The position numbers were made by a program, and so were the translations under genes. The notes beneath the pieces were generated by a model that searched no databases, was not told where the DNA came from, and saw nothing but the letters and a program-made list of their open reading frames with translations. A stretch of DNA of 11,465 nt, taken from the NCBI GenBank assembly GCA_946409675.1, contig CAMJXI010000022.1:1-11465 (forward strand), given 5' to 3'. This DNA is from an uncultured Lactobacillus sp. (GTDB lineage Bacteria > Bacillota > Bacilli > Lactobacillales > Lactobacillaceae). Shown one piece after another: positions 1-7,352 of this stretch. Numbering within the stretch: the first letter of the stretch is position 1; the number at the start of each line of letters is the position of its first letter.

Positions 1-659
1 CCGTTAAAGGTATGAGTAAAGACAGTAGCACCGGCTTCAACACAAGCACGAGCTTGTTCGTAAGTTGCGTTTGAGTGACCCAGGCAGACAACTGCGCCAT
101 CGGCAACAGCTGCACGAGTAAATTCAGGTGCACCCTTACGTTCAGCAGCAATTGAGATCTTCTTCAACATGCCGTGAGCTGATTCTTGCCATTTTTCGTA
201 TTTCACGATATCAGGATCTGAGAAGTACTTAGGATTTTGAGCACCCTTATGTTCTTCAGTATAGAAAGGTCCTTCGAAATGAATACCACGAATCTTAGCA
301 CCCTTAACTTCGGTGTAATGTTCGCCGACAATTTTACATAATTCGTTCAAATCATCAAAACTAGCAGTCAAAGTTGTAGGTAACCATGAAGTTACACCAG
401 CCTTTAACAAACCTTCGGACATTTCTTTGATACCATCAAAATCAAGGTCCATGACATCATGGCCTAATAAACCATGAATATGTGTATCAACGTAACCAGG
501 TGCAATCCACTTACCTGGTTTTTCAACGATTGTGCCTTCTGGCTTCTCGTCTTCGTGATAGAACATCCCAAATTTGCCCTCATCGGTAACTTCAAGATAT
601 CCGCCAATTTCTGTAATGTTCTTTAAAAAGAACTTTGCTGCATGAAGATAATAACTCAT
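1..659 (-). CDS. nagA: N-acetylhexosamine-6-phosphate deacetylase, copy 1 (3' end cut by window edge)
   Basis: N-terminal 219 codons of a NagA-family amidohydrolase, which removes acetate from GlcNAc-6-P (or GalNAc-6-P) in the cytoplasm. The reading frame runs from ATG at 657-659 to the window edge without a stop. Visible motifs are the barrel-entry HIHG (residues 60-63), the metal-ligand motif HFEGP (about 127-131), LGHSNAT (the first metal His) and FTHTFNG at the edge, where the second metal His lies. The catalytic Asp region is beyond the edge. GAAGGA lies 6 nt before the ATG, a good ribosome binding site. By eye about two thirds of residues match the complete nagA to its right, almost without gaps, so the pair is a tandem duplication. 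Family assignment is very secure. Whether this copy prefers GlcNAc-6-P or GalNAc-6-P cannot be read from the sequence. Confidence 0.95.
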   Translation of the reverse strand, partial: MSYYLHAAKFFLKNITEIGGYLEVTDEGKFGMFYHEDEKPEGTIVEKPGKWIAPGYVDTHIHGLLGHDVMDLDFDGIKEMSEGLLKAGVTSWLPTTLTASFDDLNELCKIVGEHYTEVKGAKIRGIHFEGPFYTEEHKGAQNPKYFSDPDIVKYEKWQESAHGMLKKISIAAERKGAPEFTRAAVADGAVVCLGHSNATYEQARACVEAGATVFTHTFN

Positions 660-685
660 TTTTCATCCTTCTTCTTTTAAAATAA

Positions 686-709
686 AAATTACGATTACAC
701 TTAATTATA
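686..709 (-). promoter_or_regulatory. Probable -10 box and cre-like site for nagA copy 1
   Basis: On the minus strand a perfect TATAAT (704-709) is followed by TGTAATCGTAATTT (686-699), which keeps the TGnAAnCG core of a CcpA cre site but deviates in the right half (the expected C near the 3' end is T). No clear -35 is seen 16-18 nt upstream of the -10. A cre at this position, around +1 to +12, would act as a CcpA roadblock and give glucose repression. No TGG-N6-CCA operator is present here, unlike at copy 2. The -10 is fairly convincing; the cre reading is tentative. Confidence 0.45.
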
Positions 710-770
710 AAACTTTTGCCTGTGATTAGTCGTCGATTTTCTGTTCTTTATACATTTCCTAACAAAAGAA

Positions 771-801
771 AAAGACGATAAATATGGAATCTATCGTCTT
801 T
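771..801 (-). terminator. Intrinsic terminator after nagA copy 2
   Basis: A perfect 10-bp stem, AAAGACGATA (771-780) with TATCGTCTTT (792-801), around an 11-nt loop. Read on the minus strand it is followed by a U-rich run (TTCTTTTGTT), and it sits 28 nt beyond the nagA copy 2 stop codon. It separates the two nagA copies into different transcription units. The plus-strand side (TTTAAAAAATTT) is less convincing as a terminator. Confidence 0.85.
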
Positions 802-828
802 AAAAAATTTATTTAGATTGTTCCAAAA

Positions 829-1986
829 TTATGCTTGGAATCTTGAAACACCATCTAAGTAAGTTTCAACTAATGCCATGTCAGGGTTTAAGACGATAAA
901 GTCAGCTCCCCGGCCTTCTTTGATTTCACCACAAACGTCGTCAATGTGACAAGATCTTGCAGCTGTAGCAGAAGCCATCTTGATTGCTTCTTCAGGAGTT
1001 GCAATGTTCCAATCAACCACGTTTTTGATTGCGTCGTTTAACTTAAGGATTGATCCAGCGAGGTTGTTATCGCTCTTAAGACGAGCCATACCATCAGCCA
1101 CATAAACTGGTAATTCACCAAGGACATAATCACCATCTGGTTTCAAACCTGCACGCATGCAGTCTGTAATCAAAGCAATGTGATCTTGTGTCTTAGTTTC
1201 GATTGCTAAGCGAACTGCGTATGGATGAACATGATGTCCGTCACAAATCAATTCTGCATCAGTATCCTTAAGTGTTAAGGCTGCACCTAGTACGCCAGGT
1301 TCGCGGTGGTGTAAACCACGCATCCCGTTGTAAAGGTGAGTGAAGACTGAAGCTCCGGCTTTAACAGCGCGACTAACTTCTGCTAAAGTAGCTGAAGTAT
1401 GACCAATTGAAACAACTGTCTTACCATCTTTGGTAACGTGTTGAATAAATTCTTCAACGCCGTCACGTTCTGCTGCCATCGCGATTTTTTTAACGATACC
1501 ATGAGCACTTTCTTGCCATTGGTCGAATTCAGCGATTGAAGGATCTTTGAAATACTTAGGATTTTGGGCACCTTTATGTTCTTCAGTGAAGTAAGGTCCT
1601 TCTAAGTGAATTCCGGCGATCTTTGCGCCTTCAGCAGTTTCGTAGTTGTCACCGATTGTCTTACAAACGGCATTCAACTTTTCAAAAGATGAAGTCAAAG
1701 TGGTTGGCAACCATGATGTTACACCTGTTTGTAAAAGTGCAACTGACATGTTGTTCACGCCATCCCAATCATTATCCATCACATCGTGATCGTTGGTACC
1801 ATGGATATGAGTATCAACAAGGCCTGGGGCAATCCATTTGCCGGCATATTCTTTAATTTCACCTTCAGGTTTTTCGTCTTCGGCGAAGTATTTACCAAAC
1901 TTTTGATCGGCGGTAACTTCGAGATAGCCACCGTTTTCAGTGGTGTTCTTAAAGAAAAATTTGTCGGCATGAACGTAGTAACTCAT
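829..1986 (-). CDS. nagA: N-acetylhexosamine-6-phosphate deacetylase, copy 2 (complete)
   Basis: A 385-residue NagA-family amidohydrolase of full family length, predicted cytoplasmic. It converts an N-acetylhexosamine-6-phosphate to the free amine plus acetate. Motifs in order: HIHG (60-63, remnant of the HxH metal motif), HLEGP (127-131, Glu metal ligand), IGHTSAT (His 196), FTHLYNGMRG (His 217), DGHHVHP (249-255, substrate loop) and ITDCM (273-277), whose Asp 275 matches the catalytic base. The C-terminal ADFIVLN returns to the small beta-sandwich domain. GAAGGA (1995-2000) lies 8 nt before the ATG. It follows agaS on the same strand after 93 nt, a gap holding a promoter and a perfect palindromic operator, so it probably has its own regulated start as well as possible read-through. 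Next to agaS it may serve as the GalNAc-6-P deacetylase (AgaA role); that is inferred from context only. Confidence 0.96.
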   Translation of the reverse strand: MSYYVHADKFFFKNTTENGGYLEVTADQKFGKYFAEDEKPEGEIKEYAGKWIAPGLVDTHIHGTNDHDVMDNDWDGVNNMSVALLQTGVTSWLPTTLTSSFEKLNAVCKTIGDNYETAEGAKIAGIHLEGPYFTEEHKGAQNPKYFKDPSIAEFDQWQESAHGIVKKIAMAAERDGVEEFIQHVTKDGKTVVSIGHTSATLAEVSRAVKAGASVFTHLYNGMRGLHHREPGVLGAALTLKDTDAELICDGHHVHPYAVRLAIETKTQDHIALITDCMRAGLKPDGDYVLGELPVYVADGMARLKSDNNLAGSILKLNDAIKNVVDWNIATPEEAIKMASATAARSCHIDDVCGEIKEGRGADFIVLNPDMALVETYLDGVSRFQA

Positions 1987-2013
1987 TATTAGTATCCTTC
2001 TTTTCTTCGGGGT

Positions 2014-2043
2014 ATTATTTTTATTGGACTAGTCCAATCACAA
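2014..2043 (-). promoter_or_regulatory. Promoter of nagA copy 2 with operator in the spacer
   Basis: Minus-strand TTGTGA (2038-2043; 4 of 6 to TTGACA) and AATAAT (2014-2019; 5 of 6 to TATAAT) are 18 nt apart. The 16-bp operator palindrome fills nearly the whole spacer, a typical layout for repression by blocking RNA polymerase. The -35 is weak, so the exact hexamers are uncertain, but a promoter in this 93-nt gap is likely. Confidence 0.5.
2023..2038. promoter_or_regulatory. Perfect 16-bp palindrome, probable GntR/HutC operator
   Basis: ATTGGACTAGTCCAAT is a perfect inverted repeat. Its TGG-N6-CCA frame resembles the sites bound by HutC-type amino-sugar regulators such as NagR/YvoA and DasR (consensus close to ACTGGTCTAGACCACT, known from the family). 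It sits upstream of nagA copy 2, and the regulator gene lies in the same locus. A second, less symmetric site of the same frame precedes the regulator gene. The palindrome is seen directly; the binding protein is inferred. Confidence 0.75.
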
Positions 2044-2079
2044 TTTCAATATTACTACTTTCCTGTCGGAATGTATATC

Positions 2080-3237
2080 CTAATATTCGTGAATTGTTAC
2101 ACCCTTCACAACCCGGTTAACTGTACCTGTTGCTGATGGTGTGTCTGGTGTGTTGTTAACTTTAATTGAGGTCATAAGTGAAATAGTTTGAGCAAACATC
2201 ACATCTGCTAAAGCCAAGTAACCATCTGGCAAGTCTGATGTAGCAAAAGTAAACTTGTCACCACTGAAGTCGTTGTCTTGGCTCATGCCAACAGACATTA
2301 CTGATGGAACGATTTCGTCGGCTTTGATTTCTTCTAAGATATCAACGTCGTATTGACGAGTGTACTTTTCGTTGCTGACAAAGTCGAAAACGATTGTTTT
2401 GTCATCAAGGAATGATTTAGGACCGTGACGGAAGCCCATTGAAGTATCAAAGATTGTTGCAACTTTACCAGCAGTGAGTTCAAGAATCTTAAGTGCTGCT
2501 TCTTGAGTCAAGCCACCAAGTGCACCAGAACCTAAGTAAGCGATACGGTCGAAATCAAGGTCAACGATCTTTTGGATTTCGTCTTCGCGTGAAACAACAG
2601 TCTTACCAAGTTCTGAGATTGTGTTGACGTAAGTATGTTTGTCTTCGTCTGTAGCTGTATCAAAAACAAGTAATGAAGTTAAGCTCATGCATGAGAAACT
2701 ACCAGTCATGGCAAAGCCTTTATCATTTGAACGAGCTGGCATCAAAAGAAGTAAGTTGTCTTCTTCAGTTTCAGCTTTCTTAGCCAATTTACCGTCTGGT
2801 GCGCAAGTAATTGTAACTTGGAACAAGTTTTCAATAACTTTTTCAGCAATTTCTACTGTAGCAACAGATTCTGGTGAGTTACCAGAGCGGGCAAATGAAA
2901 CAAGAATTGTTGGTTGGTCAGCTTTTAAATAGTTAAGTGGTGTTGAAACGATTTTAGTAGTGTCGATTGCTTCGAAATCGAATTTTGAACGATCACCATG
3001 TTCGTTTAAATATGGTGTGATCGTGTTACCAACAAAGGCACTAGTACCAGCACCAGTGAAGATTACACGAGTTTTACCAAATTTTTCGTTGATTCGGTTG
3101 AAGAAATCCTTAATTTCAGAAAGGTGTTCTTGGTAAATTGCCCAAGTTTCTTGCCATAATTCTGGTTGTTGTTGGATTTCGCGGGTGGTAATAATTGCAC
3201 CCATTTTTGTAAGTTCTGCATCTGATTTGCTGTACAT
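2080..3237 (-). CDS. agaS: SIS-domain amino-sugar-phosphate isomerase/deaminase, AgaS type
   Basis: A 385-residue cytoplasmic protein with two SIS (sugar isomerase) domains. The first carries GAGTSAFVG (62-70) and SFARSGNSPES (114-124), the phosphosugar-binding serine-rich loops. The second carries LGSGALGGLTQEAALK (235-250) and GFRHGPKS (268-275). Length and motifs match AgaS, which converts galactosamine-6-phosphate to tagatose-6-phosphate and ammonia, rather than GlmS (no glutaminase domain) or NagB (different fold). The start is well supported: AAAGGAG (3244-3250) lies 6 nt before the ATG and overlaps the gntR stop codon, so the two genes are probably translationally coupled, with only 11 nt between them. 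It lies just upstream of nagA copy 2, whose product could supply its substrate. Activity on glucosamine-6-phosphate cannot be excluded. Confidence 0.92.
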   Translation of the reverse strand: MYSKSDAELTKMGAIITTREIQQQPELWQETWAIYQEHLSEIKDFFNRINEKFGKTRVIFTGAGTSAFVGNTITPYLNEHGDRSKFDFEAIDTTKIVSTPLNYLKADQPTILVSFARSGNSPESVATVEIAEKVIENLFQVTITCAPDGKLAKKAETEEDNLLLLMPARSNDKGFAMTGSFSCMSLTSLLVFDTATDEDKHTYVNTISELGKTVVSREDEIQKIVDLDFDRIAYLGSGALGGLTQEAALKILELTAGKVATIFDTSMGFRHGPKSFLDDKTIVFDFVSNEKYTRQYDVDILEEIKADEIVPSVMSVGMSQDNDFSGDKFTFATSDLPDGYLALADVMFAQTISLMTSIKVNNTPDTPSATGTVNRVVKGVTIHEY

Positions 3238-3248
3238 GAGTTTCTCCT

Positions 3249-3989
3249 TTATTTGTTCTGATCACCCGTCAACACCCGGCGATTAACTTGTTTTGTGCGG
3301 TAAACAAATTTATCACTTCGTGCGACAGATTTCGTATATTCGATTGGGACGTTCTTATCGTTAATAGAACGACGATAAAGTTTCAAACACGCCGATTGCT
3401 CTGGCGTATCCAAGATTTTTGCTTCGACAGGTGTTACGATACCAGCTTTAACATCTTCAAAAGCCATTACTGCAGTTTGCTGATAGTAGGTTTTCATCAA
3501 CTCATAAAGTGGCGTTGACGAAACCATTTCCATCGTTAAGTCCGGAAATACTTCAGCGGGCATGTATGTTTCTTCAAACATCATCGGTTCGTCATCGGCC
3601 ATTCGCAGTCTCTTTAAGAGGTAGACTTTTGAATGAGGCTCGAGGGTCAGTTGTTTTAAGACTGACTCCTTGGCTTCGAATAATTCCAGGGTCAGGTTAA
3701 AGGTAATTGGGTTACGACCCAACTCCTTCATTTCCTGCGTGAAACTATACATTGACCCGAGGTCAAACTGATTTAATAAGATAGAAGCAACAAAAGTTCC
3801 CTTGCCATGCAAACGATAGATTAGACCACGTTGTTCCAGATCATCTAACGCCAGTCGAATGGTGTTACGACTGCAATCATATTGATCCATCAGCATTCTT
3901 TCTGAAGGCAATTTTTCGTTTGGTTGGAAATGTTCTCTAATCTGCTTTTGCAGGTCAAGAATTACTTGTTGATACAGCGGCTTTGTCAT
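3249..3989 (-). CDS. GntR/HutC-family amino-sugar-responsive repressor
   Basis: A 246-residue transcription regulator. The N-terminal winged helix-turn-helix (about residues 4-67) shows LPSERMLMDQYDCSRNTIR and the wing motif GKGTFV. The C-terminal UTRA effector domain (about 85-230) includes EETYMPAEVFPDL and the late PIEYTKSVARSDKF, typical of HutC-type regulators that bind phosphosugars. An in-frame ATG 23 codons upstream (4056-4058) exists, but the start at 3987-3989 (MTKPLYQQ) is preferred: family members begin there, and the longer form would be translated from the promoter and operator region. The ribosome binding site is weak (AAAGAG, about 6 nt before the ATG). The gene heads a gntR-agaS(-nagA) unit and diverges from the GH31 gene. 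NagR, or the GntR-type AgaR known in streptococci, are the likely functional equivalents; the effector (GlcNAc-6-P, GlcN-6-P or a GalNAc derivative) is not evident. Confidence 0.92.
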   Translation of the reverse strand: MTKPLYQQVILDLQKQIREHFQPNEKLPSERMLMDQYDCSRNTIRLALDDLEQRGLIYRLHGKGTFVASILLNQFDLGSMYSFTQEMKELGRNPITFNLTLELFEAKESVLKQLTLEPHSKVYLLKRLRMADDEPMMFEETYMPAEVFPDLTMEMVSSTPLYELMKTYYQQTAVMAFEDVKAGIVTPVEAKILDTPEQSACLKLYRRSINDKNVPIEYTKSVARSDKFVYRTKQVNRRVLTGDQNK

Positions 3990-4007
3990 AATATTCTCTT
4001 TCTTCAA

Positions 4008-4023
4008 ACTGGTTGGTACCACC
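4008..4023. promoter_or_regulatory. Probable autoregulatory GntR operator
   Basis: ACTGGTTGGTACCACC keeps the TGG-N6-CCA frame of the perfect palindrome at 2023-2038 and matches 12 of 16 positions of the HutC-type consensus ACTGGTCTAGACCACT as I recall it. It lies between the gntR promoter and its start codon, covering about +1 to +16 of the predicted transcript. A repressor bound here would block its own gene and agaS. It is also about 45-75 bp from the divergent GH31 promoter, so one site could serve both directions. Confidence 0.55.
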
Positions 4024-4029
4024 CTATAT

Positions 4030-4058
4030 AATATATTAAGAATGGGCTTGAAAGTCAA
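4030..4058 (-). promoter_or_regulatory. Promoter of gntR-agaS
   Basis: Minus-strand TTGACT (4053-4058; 5 of 6) and TATATT (4030-4035; 5 of 6) are separated by exactly 17 nt, a good sigma-A promoter. Predicted transcription starts near 4023, at the edge of the operator, giving a leader of about 34 nt before the preferred gntR start. Confidence 0.7.
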
Positions 4059-4066
4059 CTAATTTT

Positions 4067-4106
4067 TTGCTAAAAAACACTTTTTACCTATTATTTAAGC
4101 TATACT
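4067..4106 (+). promoter_or_regulatory. Candidate promoter region of the GH31 gene
   Basis: Two readings are possible. TTGCTA (4067-4072) with TATTAT (4089-4094), spacer 16, would start near 4101 and leave a leader of about 15 nt. TATACT (4101-4106; 5 of 6) is the better -10 by sequence but has no good -35, and would start about 3 nt before the ATG, giving a nearly leaderless mRNA. Only a weak GAAG precedes the start codon. Confidence 0.4.
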
Positions 4107-4115
4107 GAAGACATT

Positions 4116-7100
4116 ATGAAAGTAAACTTAAGTGAAACTCCAACTAACCTCAAGAAGTTAGGAAAATTACTCAGAATTTCCAAAACTGACACATATTATG
4201 AAGGAGAATATTCGACCGGCGAATTGATTCGGATCAGTTTTTTGACTGACAGTATTTTACGAATTCAAGTCGACCCAAGCCTCCAGTTTTCGGAATATCC
4301 TGCTGCAAATGACCCAACTCATCAAGCAACAATGACCGTGAAACTTCCTGCCACCAGTACGAAAACTTTTCGCAAGAGTGAGCTTTTAGCGACCGCTGAA
4401 AACTTTCGGATTCGCTTCGGCCGCTATACACTGGTTCTGAAGAAAAGTCCTGCCTTAATTGCGCTCTACGATGAATACAAACGGCGCCCGGTCTTCCAAG
4501 AAACGGAACCCTTGAGCTTCGGTGAGAAATTGAGTCGCCAGACCTTGTTGCAAAATCCCAACGAATTCTACTTTGGTGGGGGCACGCAAAACGGTAAGTT
4601 CTCACATAAGGGTGAGGAAATTGAGATTGCTAACACGAACATCTGGACAGATGGCGGCGTAGCCTCTCCTAACCCATTTTTCTGGTCCAACAGCGGTTTT
4701 GGTGCAGTCCGGCATACATTTGCTCCAGGTAACTACGACTTCGGTAAAGCAGCTAAAAATACGACGATTATCGACCACGACGATCCGACTTTTGACAGCT
4801 TCTACTTATTGGGTAACGATCCGGCCGAAATCCTGGGTAATTACTACAAGTTAACGGGCTTTCCTGTCTTGTTGCCTAAATTTGGTTTCTACGAAGGCCA
4901 TTTGAATGCCTACAACCGCGATTATTGGGTGGAAACAACTTCTGATAATCCCCGGGCAATAAAATTTGAAGACGATAAATATTACCAAGAATTTTTGCCT
5001 AAAAAATTGGGCGACCGAAAGGGTATTTTAGAATCACTCAACGGAGATGGCGATAACTACCAATTCTCCGCGCGAGCAGTGATTGACCGCTACCAAAAAC
5101 GCGATATTCCGTTGGGTTGGTTCTTACCAAACGATGGTTATGGCGCAGGTTATGGCCAAACTGATAGTTTGACGGGCGACCTCCACAACTTGGAAGCCTT
5201 CAGCAACTACGCCAATAAACGTGGTGTAGAAATGGGACTGTGGACCCAAAGCAATCTGCATCCCAAGGACCCTGAGAATCCCCAAAAGGGTGAACGCGAT
5301 TTAGACCAAGAAATTTCTAAAGCCAACCTTGCAGTCTTGAAAACAGACGTTGCTTGGGTGGGCGATGGTTATTCATTTGGCCTGAATGGGATTGAAGATG
5401 CTGCCAAAGCCTTCATCGCCCAAACTAAGGGCAAGAGCCGTCCTTTCATCATCTCGCTTGATGGCTGGGCAGGTACGCAAAGATACGCCGGAATCTGGTC
5501 GGGTGACCAAGTTGGTGGCGAATGGGAATACATTCGCTTCCACATTCCAACGTATATCGGGACGAGCCTTTCGGGTCAACCAAATATCGGTTCTGATATG
5601 GATGGTATTTTCGGTGGTGGTGACGTTAATGTCAACGTCCGAGATTACCAATGGAAGGCCTTCACGCCAATTCAATTAAACATGGATGGCTGGGGTACAA
5701 ATCCTAAGAACCCATTCACTTTTGGGAGACGAGCAACGCAAGTTAACCGGGCTTACCTCAAGTTGAAGTCCCAGATGCTGCCATATATCTACTCGATTGC
5801 GCATGACTCCGTGATTGGTAAACCAATGGTCCGGGCAATGTTCCTGGAATTCCCCCATGATAAGATCAACTACACGAAACACGTGCAGTACCAGTACATG
5901 TGGGGTCCAAGTTTGTTGATTGCCCCAATTTACAACGGGCAGGTCAACGGAGCGAGTGATTCGGTCAGAAATAATGTCTTCTTTCCAGACGCACATCAAC
6001 TCTGGATTGACTACTTCACGGGTGAAAAATATCTTGGTGGCGCAAGTTACGATAACTTGGTCTTCCCACACTGGCATGCACCAGTGTTCGTTAAGGCCGG
6101 CGCAATTTTGCCACTCACTAAAGCAAATAATAATCCGAAGGAAATTGACGACTCACACAGAATCTTCAATTTCTATCCGGGTAATAAAAACGAGTTCGAA
6201 TTATTCGACGACGATGGTAAATCAACGGATTACTTGAATAATAAGGTGGTCTCGACGATTATCACGAGTGAACTCAAGGGTTCGAAGTTCTCGATTAATA
6301 TCGGTAAAACCACGGGTGACTACTCTGGTTTCGTGAAGGACAAGACAACAACCTTGAATATCTTGGTTGACCACCATCCAGGTCAATTGACTGTCGATCT
6401 TGGGGGCCAAATTATTTTGTTAACCGAATCGATGACAGAATTAGAGTTTGACCAGGCAGAGGCTGGCTTCTACTACAACGAGCAGTTCTCACCTTCTGAA
6501 TTCTTCACGACGTTCAGTGATCAAGCAACCCAACAAAAAGCAGTCACTATTAAGTTACCTAAGATTGATGTAACGGCGGAAGATATTACCTTATCAATGG
6601 AAAATACTTCGTATGGTCGCGATAATAGCTTGGCTAAGATTATCGATTCAGCAATGAAGCAACCACGTAACTTCGGCGTGGTCCTTGAAAAGGCTAGCCC
6701 TACTTCAATTACCTTGCACTGGCAACAAAACTACCAGGCAGAGCAATTTGAGATTATGATCAACGATATGTTGCACACGAACATCAAGGGCAACGAGTTT
6801 ACTTTTGAAGAACTCGACTTCCAAAGTGTTTATAAATTCAAGATTAGAAGCAAGATGGGCAATAAGGTTTCGGAATGGAGCGAACCGATTGCGGGTAGAA
6901 CATTGGAAAATCCAATGACGGCCGCAATTCCGGTGATTGATGTAAGTAGCACTCTTCCTGATCAACAAGAACGCGAAATTAAGTACTTGGTTGACCAGAA
7001 TGTAACGACTGAATGGGCAACGGATCCTGATGGTGCGAAGGCAGATCCTGAAAACGGTAAGTACTTGGAATTGACGTTTGAATTTGAGGGAATTAATGAC

Positions 7101-7352
7101 TTGGCGGGATTGACCTATATTCCTTGGTCAGTTTCGGGTCGTGGTACCTTTACAAAGATCGCGCTTAGTTACTCGACTGACGGTCAAAGTTGGACTGAGT
7201 ATTCTGAACCAATTACCTGGGAACAAGATACGACTAACAAGAACACGAGAATTGACGATGTGAAGGCTAAGTTTGTTAAGTTACGAGTACTTGCGTCGGA
7301 TGGTAATATGGGTTCTTCAAGAGAAATCCTGTTCTTCAAGAAAAAGAAATAA
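4116..7352 (+). CDS. GH31 glycoside hydrolase with FN3 and CBM32-like domains; probable alpha-N-acetylgalactosaminidase
   Basis: A 1078-residue retaining alpha-glycosidase of family GH31. Rough order: N-terminal beta-sandwich (1-245), (beta/alpha)8 barrel (about 250-575), proximal and distal C-terminal beta domains (580-830), a fibronectin type III domain (about 850-930), and a discoidin/CBM32-like sugar-binding domain (about 940-1075). The nucleophile is probably D411 in KTDVAWVGDGYSFGLNG and the acid/base D464 in WSGDQVGGEW. This KTDVAWVG-GYSFGLNG signature, rather than the WxDMNE of alpha-glucosidases or KTDFGE of xylosidases, points to the GH31_18 alpha-GalNAcase branch described in enterococci and gut bacteria. 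The neighbours agaS, nagA and gntR fit GalNAc use. No signal peptide, membrane segment or sorting signal is present, and the frame upstream to a stop at 4071-4073 has no start codon, so the enzyme appears cytoplasmic. GH31 is certain; the substrate is inferred. Confidence 0.93.
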   Translation: MKVNLSETPTNLKKLGKLLRISKTDTYYEGEYSTGELIRISFLTDSILRIQVDPSLQFSEYPAANDPTHQATMTVKLPATSTKTFRKSELLATAENFRIRFGRYTLVLKKSPALIALYDEYKRRPVFQETEPLSFGEKLSRQTLLQNPNEFYFGGGTQNGKFSHKGEEIEIANTNIWTDGGVASPNPFFWSNSGFGAVRHTFAPGNYDFGKAAKNTTIIDHDDPTFDSFYLLGNDPAEILGNYYKLTGFPVLLPKFGFYEGHLNAYNRDYWVETTSDNPRAIKFEDDKYYQEFLPKKLGDRKGILESLNGDGDNYQFSARAVIDRYQKRDIPLGWFLPNDGYGAGYGQTDSLTGDLHNLEAFSNYANKRGVEMGLWTQSNLHPKDPENPQKGERDLDQEISKANLAVLKTDVAWVGDGYSFGLNGIEDAAKAFIAQTKGKSRPFIISLDGWAGTQRYAGIWSGDQVGGEWEYIRFHIPTYIGTSLSGQPNIGSDMDGIFGGGDVNVNVRDYQWKAFTPIQLNMDGWGTNPKNPFTFGRRATQVNRAYLKLKSQMLPYIYSIAHDSVIGKPMVRAMFLEFPHDKINYTKHVQYQYMWGPSLLIAPIYNGQVNGASDSVRNNVFFPDAHQLWIDYFTGEKYLGGASYDNLVFPHWHAPVFVKAGAILPLTKANNNPKEIDDSHRIFNFYPGNKNEFELFDDDGKSTDYLNNKVVSTIITSELKGSKFSINIGKTTGDYSGFVKDKTTTLNILVDHHPGQLTVDLGGQIILLTESMTELEFDQAEAGFYYNEQFSPSEFFTTFSDQATQQKAVTIKLPKIDVTAEDITLSMENTSYGRDNSLAKIIDSAMKQPRNFGVVLEKASPTSITLHWQQNYQAEQFEIMINDMLHTNIKGNEFTFEELDFQSVYKFKIRSKMGNKVSEWSEPIAGRTLENPMTAAIPVIDVSSTLPDQQEREIKYLVDQNVTTEWATDPDGAKADPENGKYLELTFEFEGINDLAGLTYIPWSVSGRGTFTKIALSYSTDGQSWTEYSEPITWEQDTTNKNTRIDDVKAKFVKLRVLASDGNMGSSREILFFKKKK

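Noticed and set aside
1..15. Adapter sequence at the left end
   Set aside because: The first bases translate into the expected NagA motif FTHTFNG and match no adapter, so this end is a plain cut inside a gene.
1794..1801. TGGTACCA, identical to the centre of the gntR operator, inside nagA copy 2
   Set aside because: It is within conserved coding sequence just after the HIHG motif, lacks the flanking symmetry, and the equivalent place in copy 1 does not have it. Probably chance.
4234..6077. Long antisense open frames within the GH31 gene (for example 4234-4605, 5373-5675, 5676-6077 on the minus strand)
   Set aside because: They lie opposite conserved catalytic-domain coding sequence, have no ribosome binding sites, and their translations resemble no protein.
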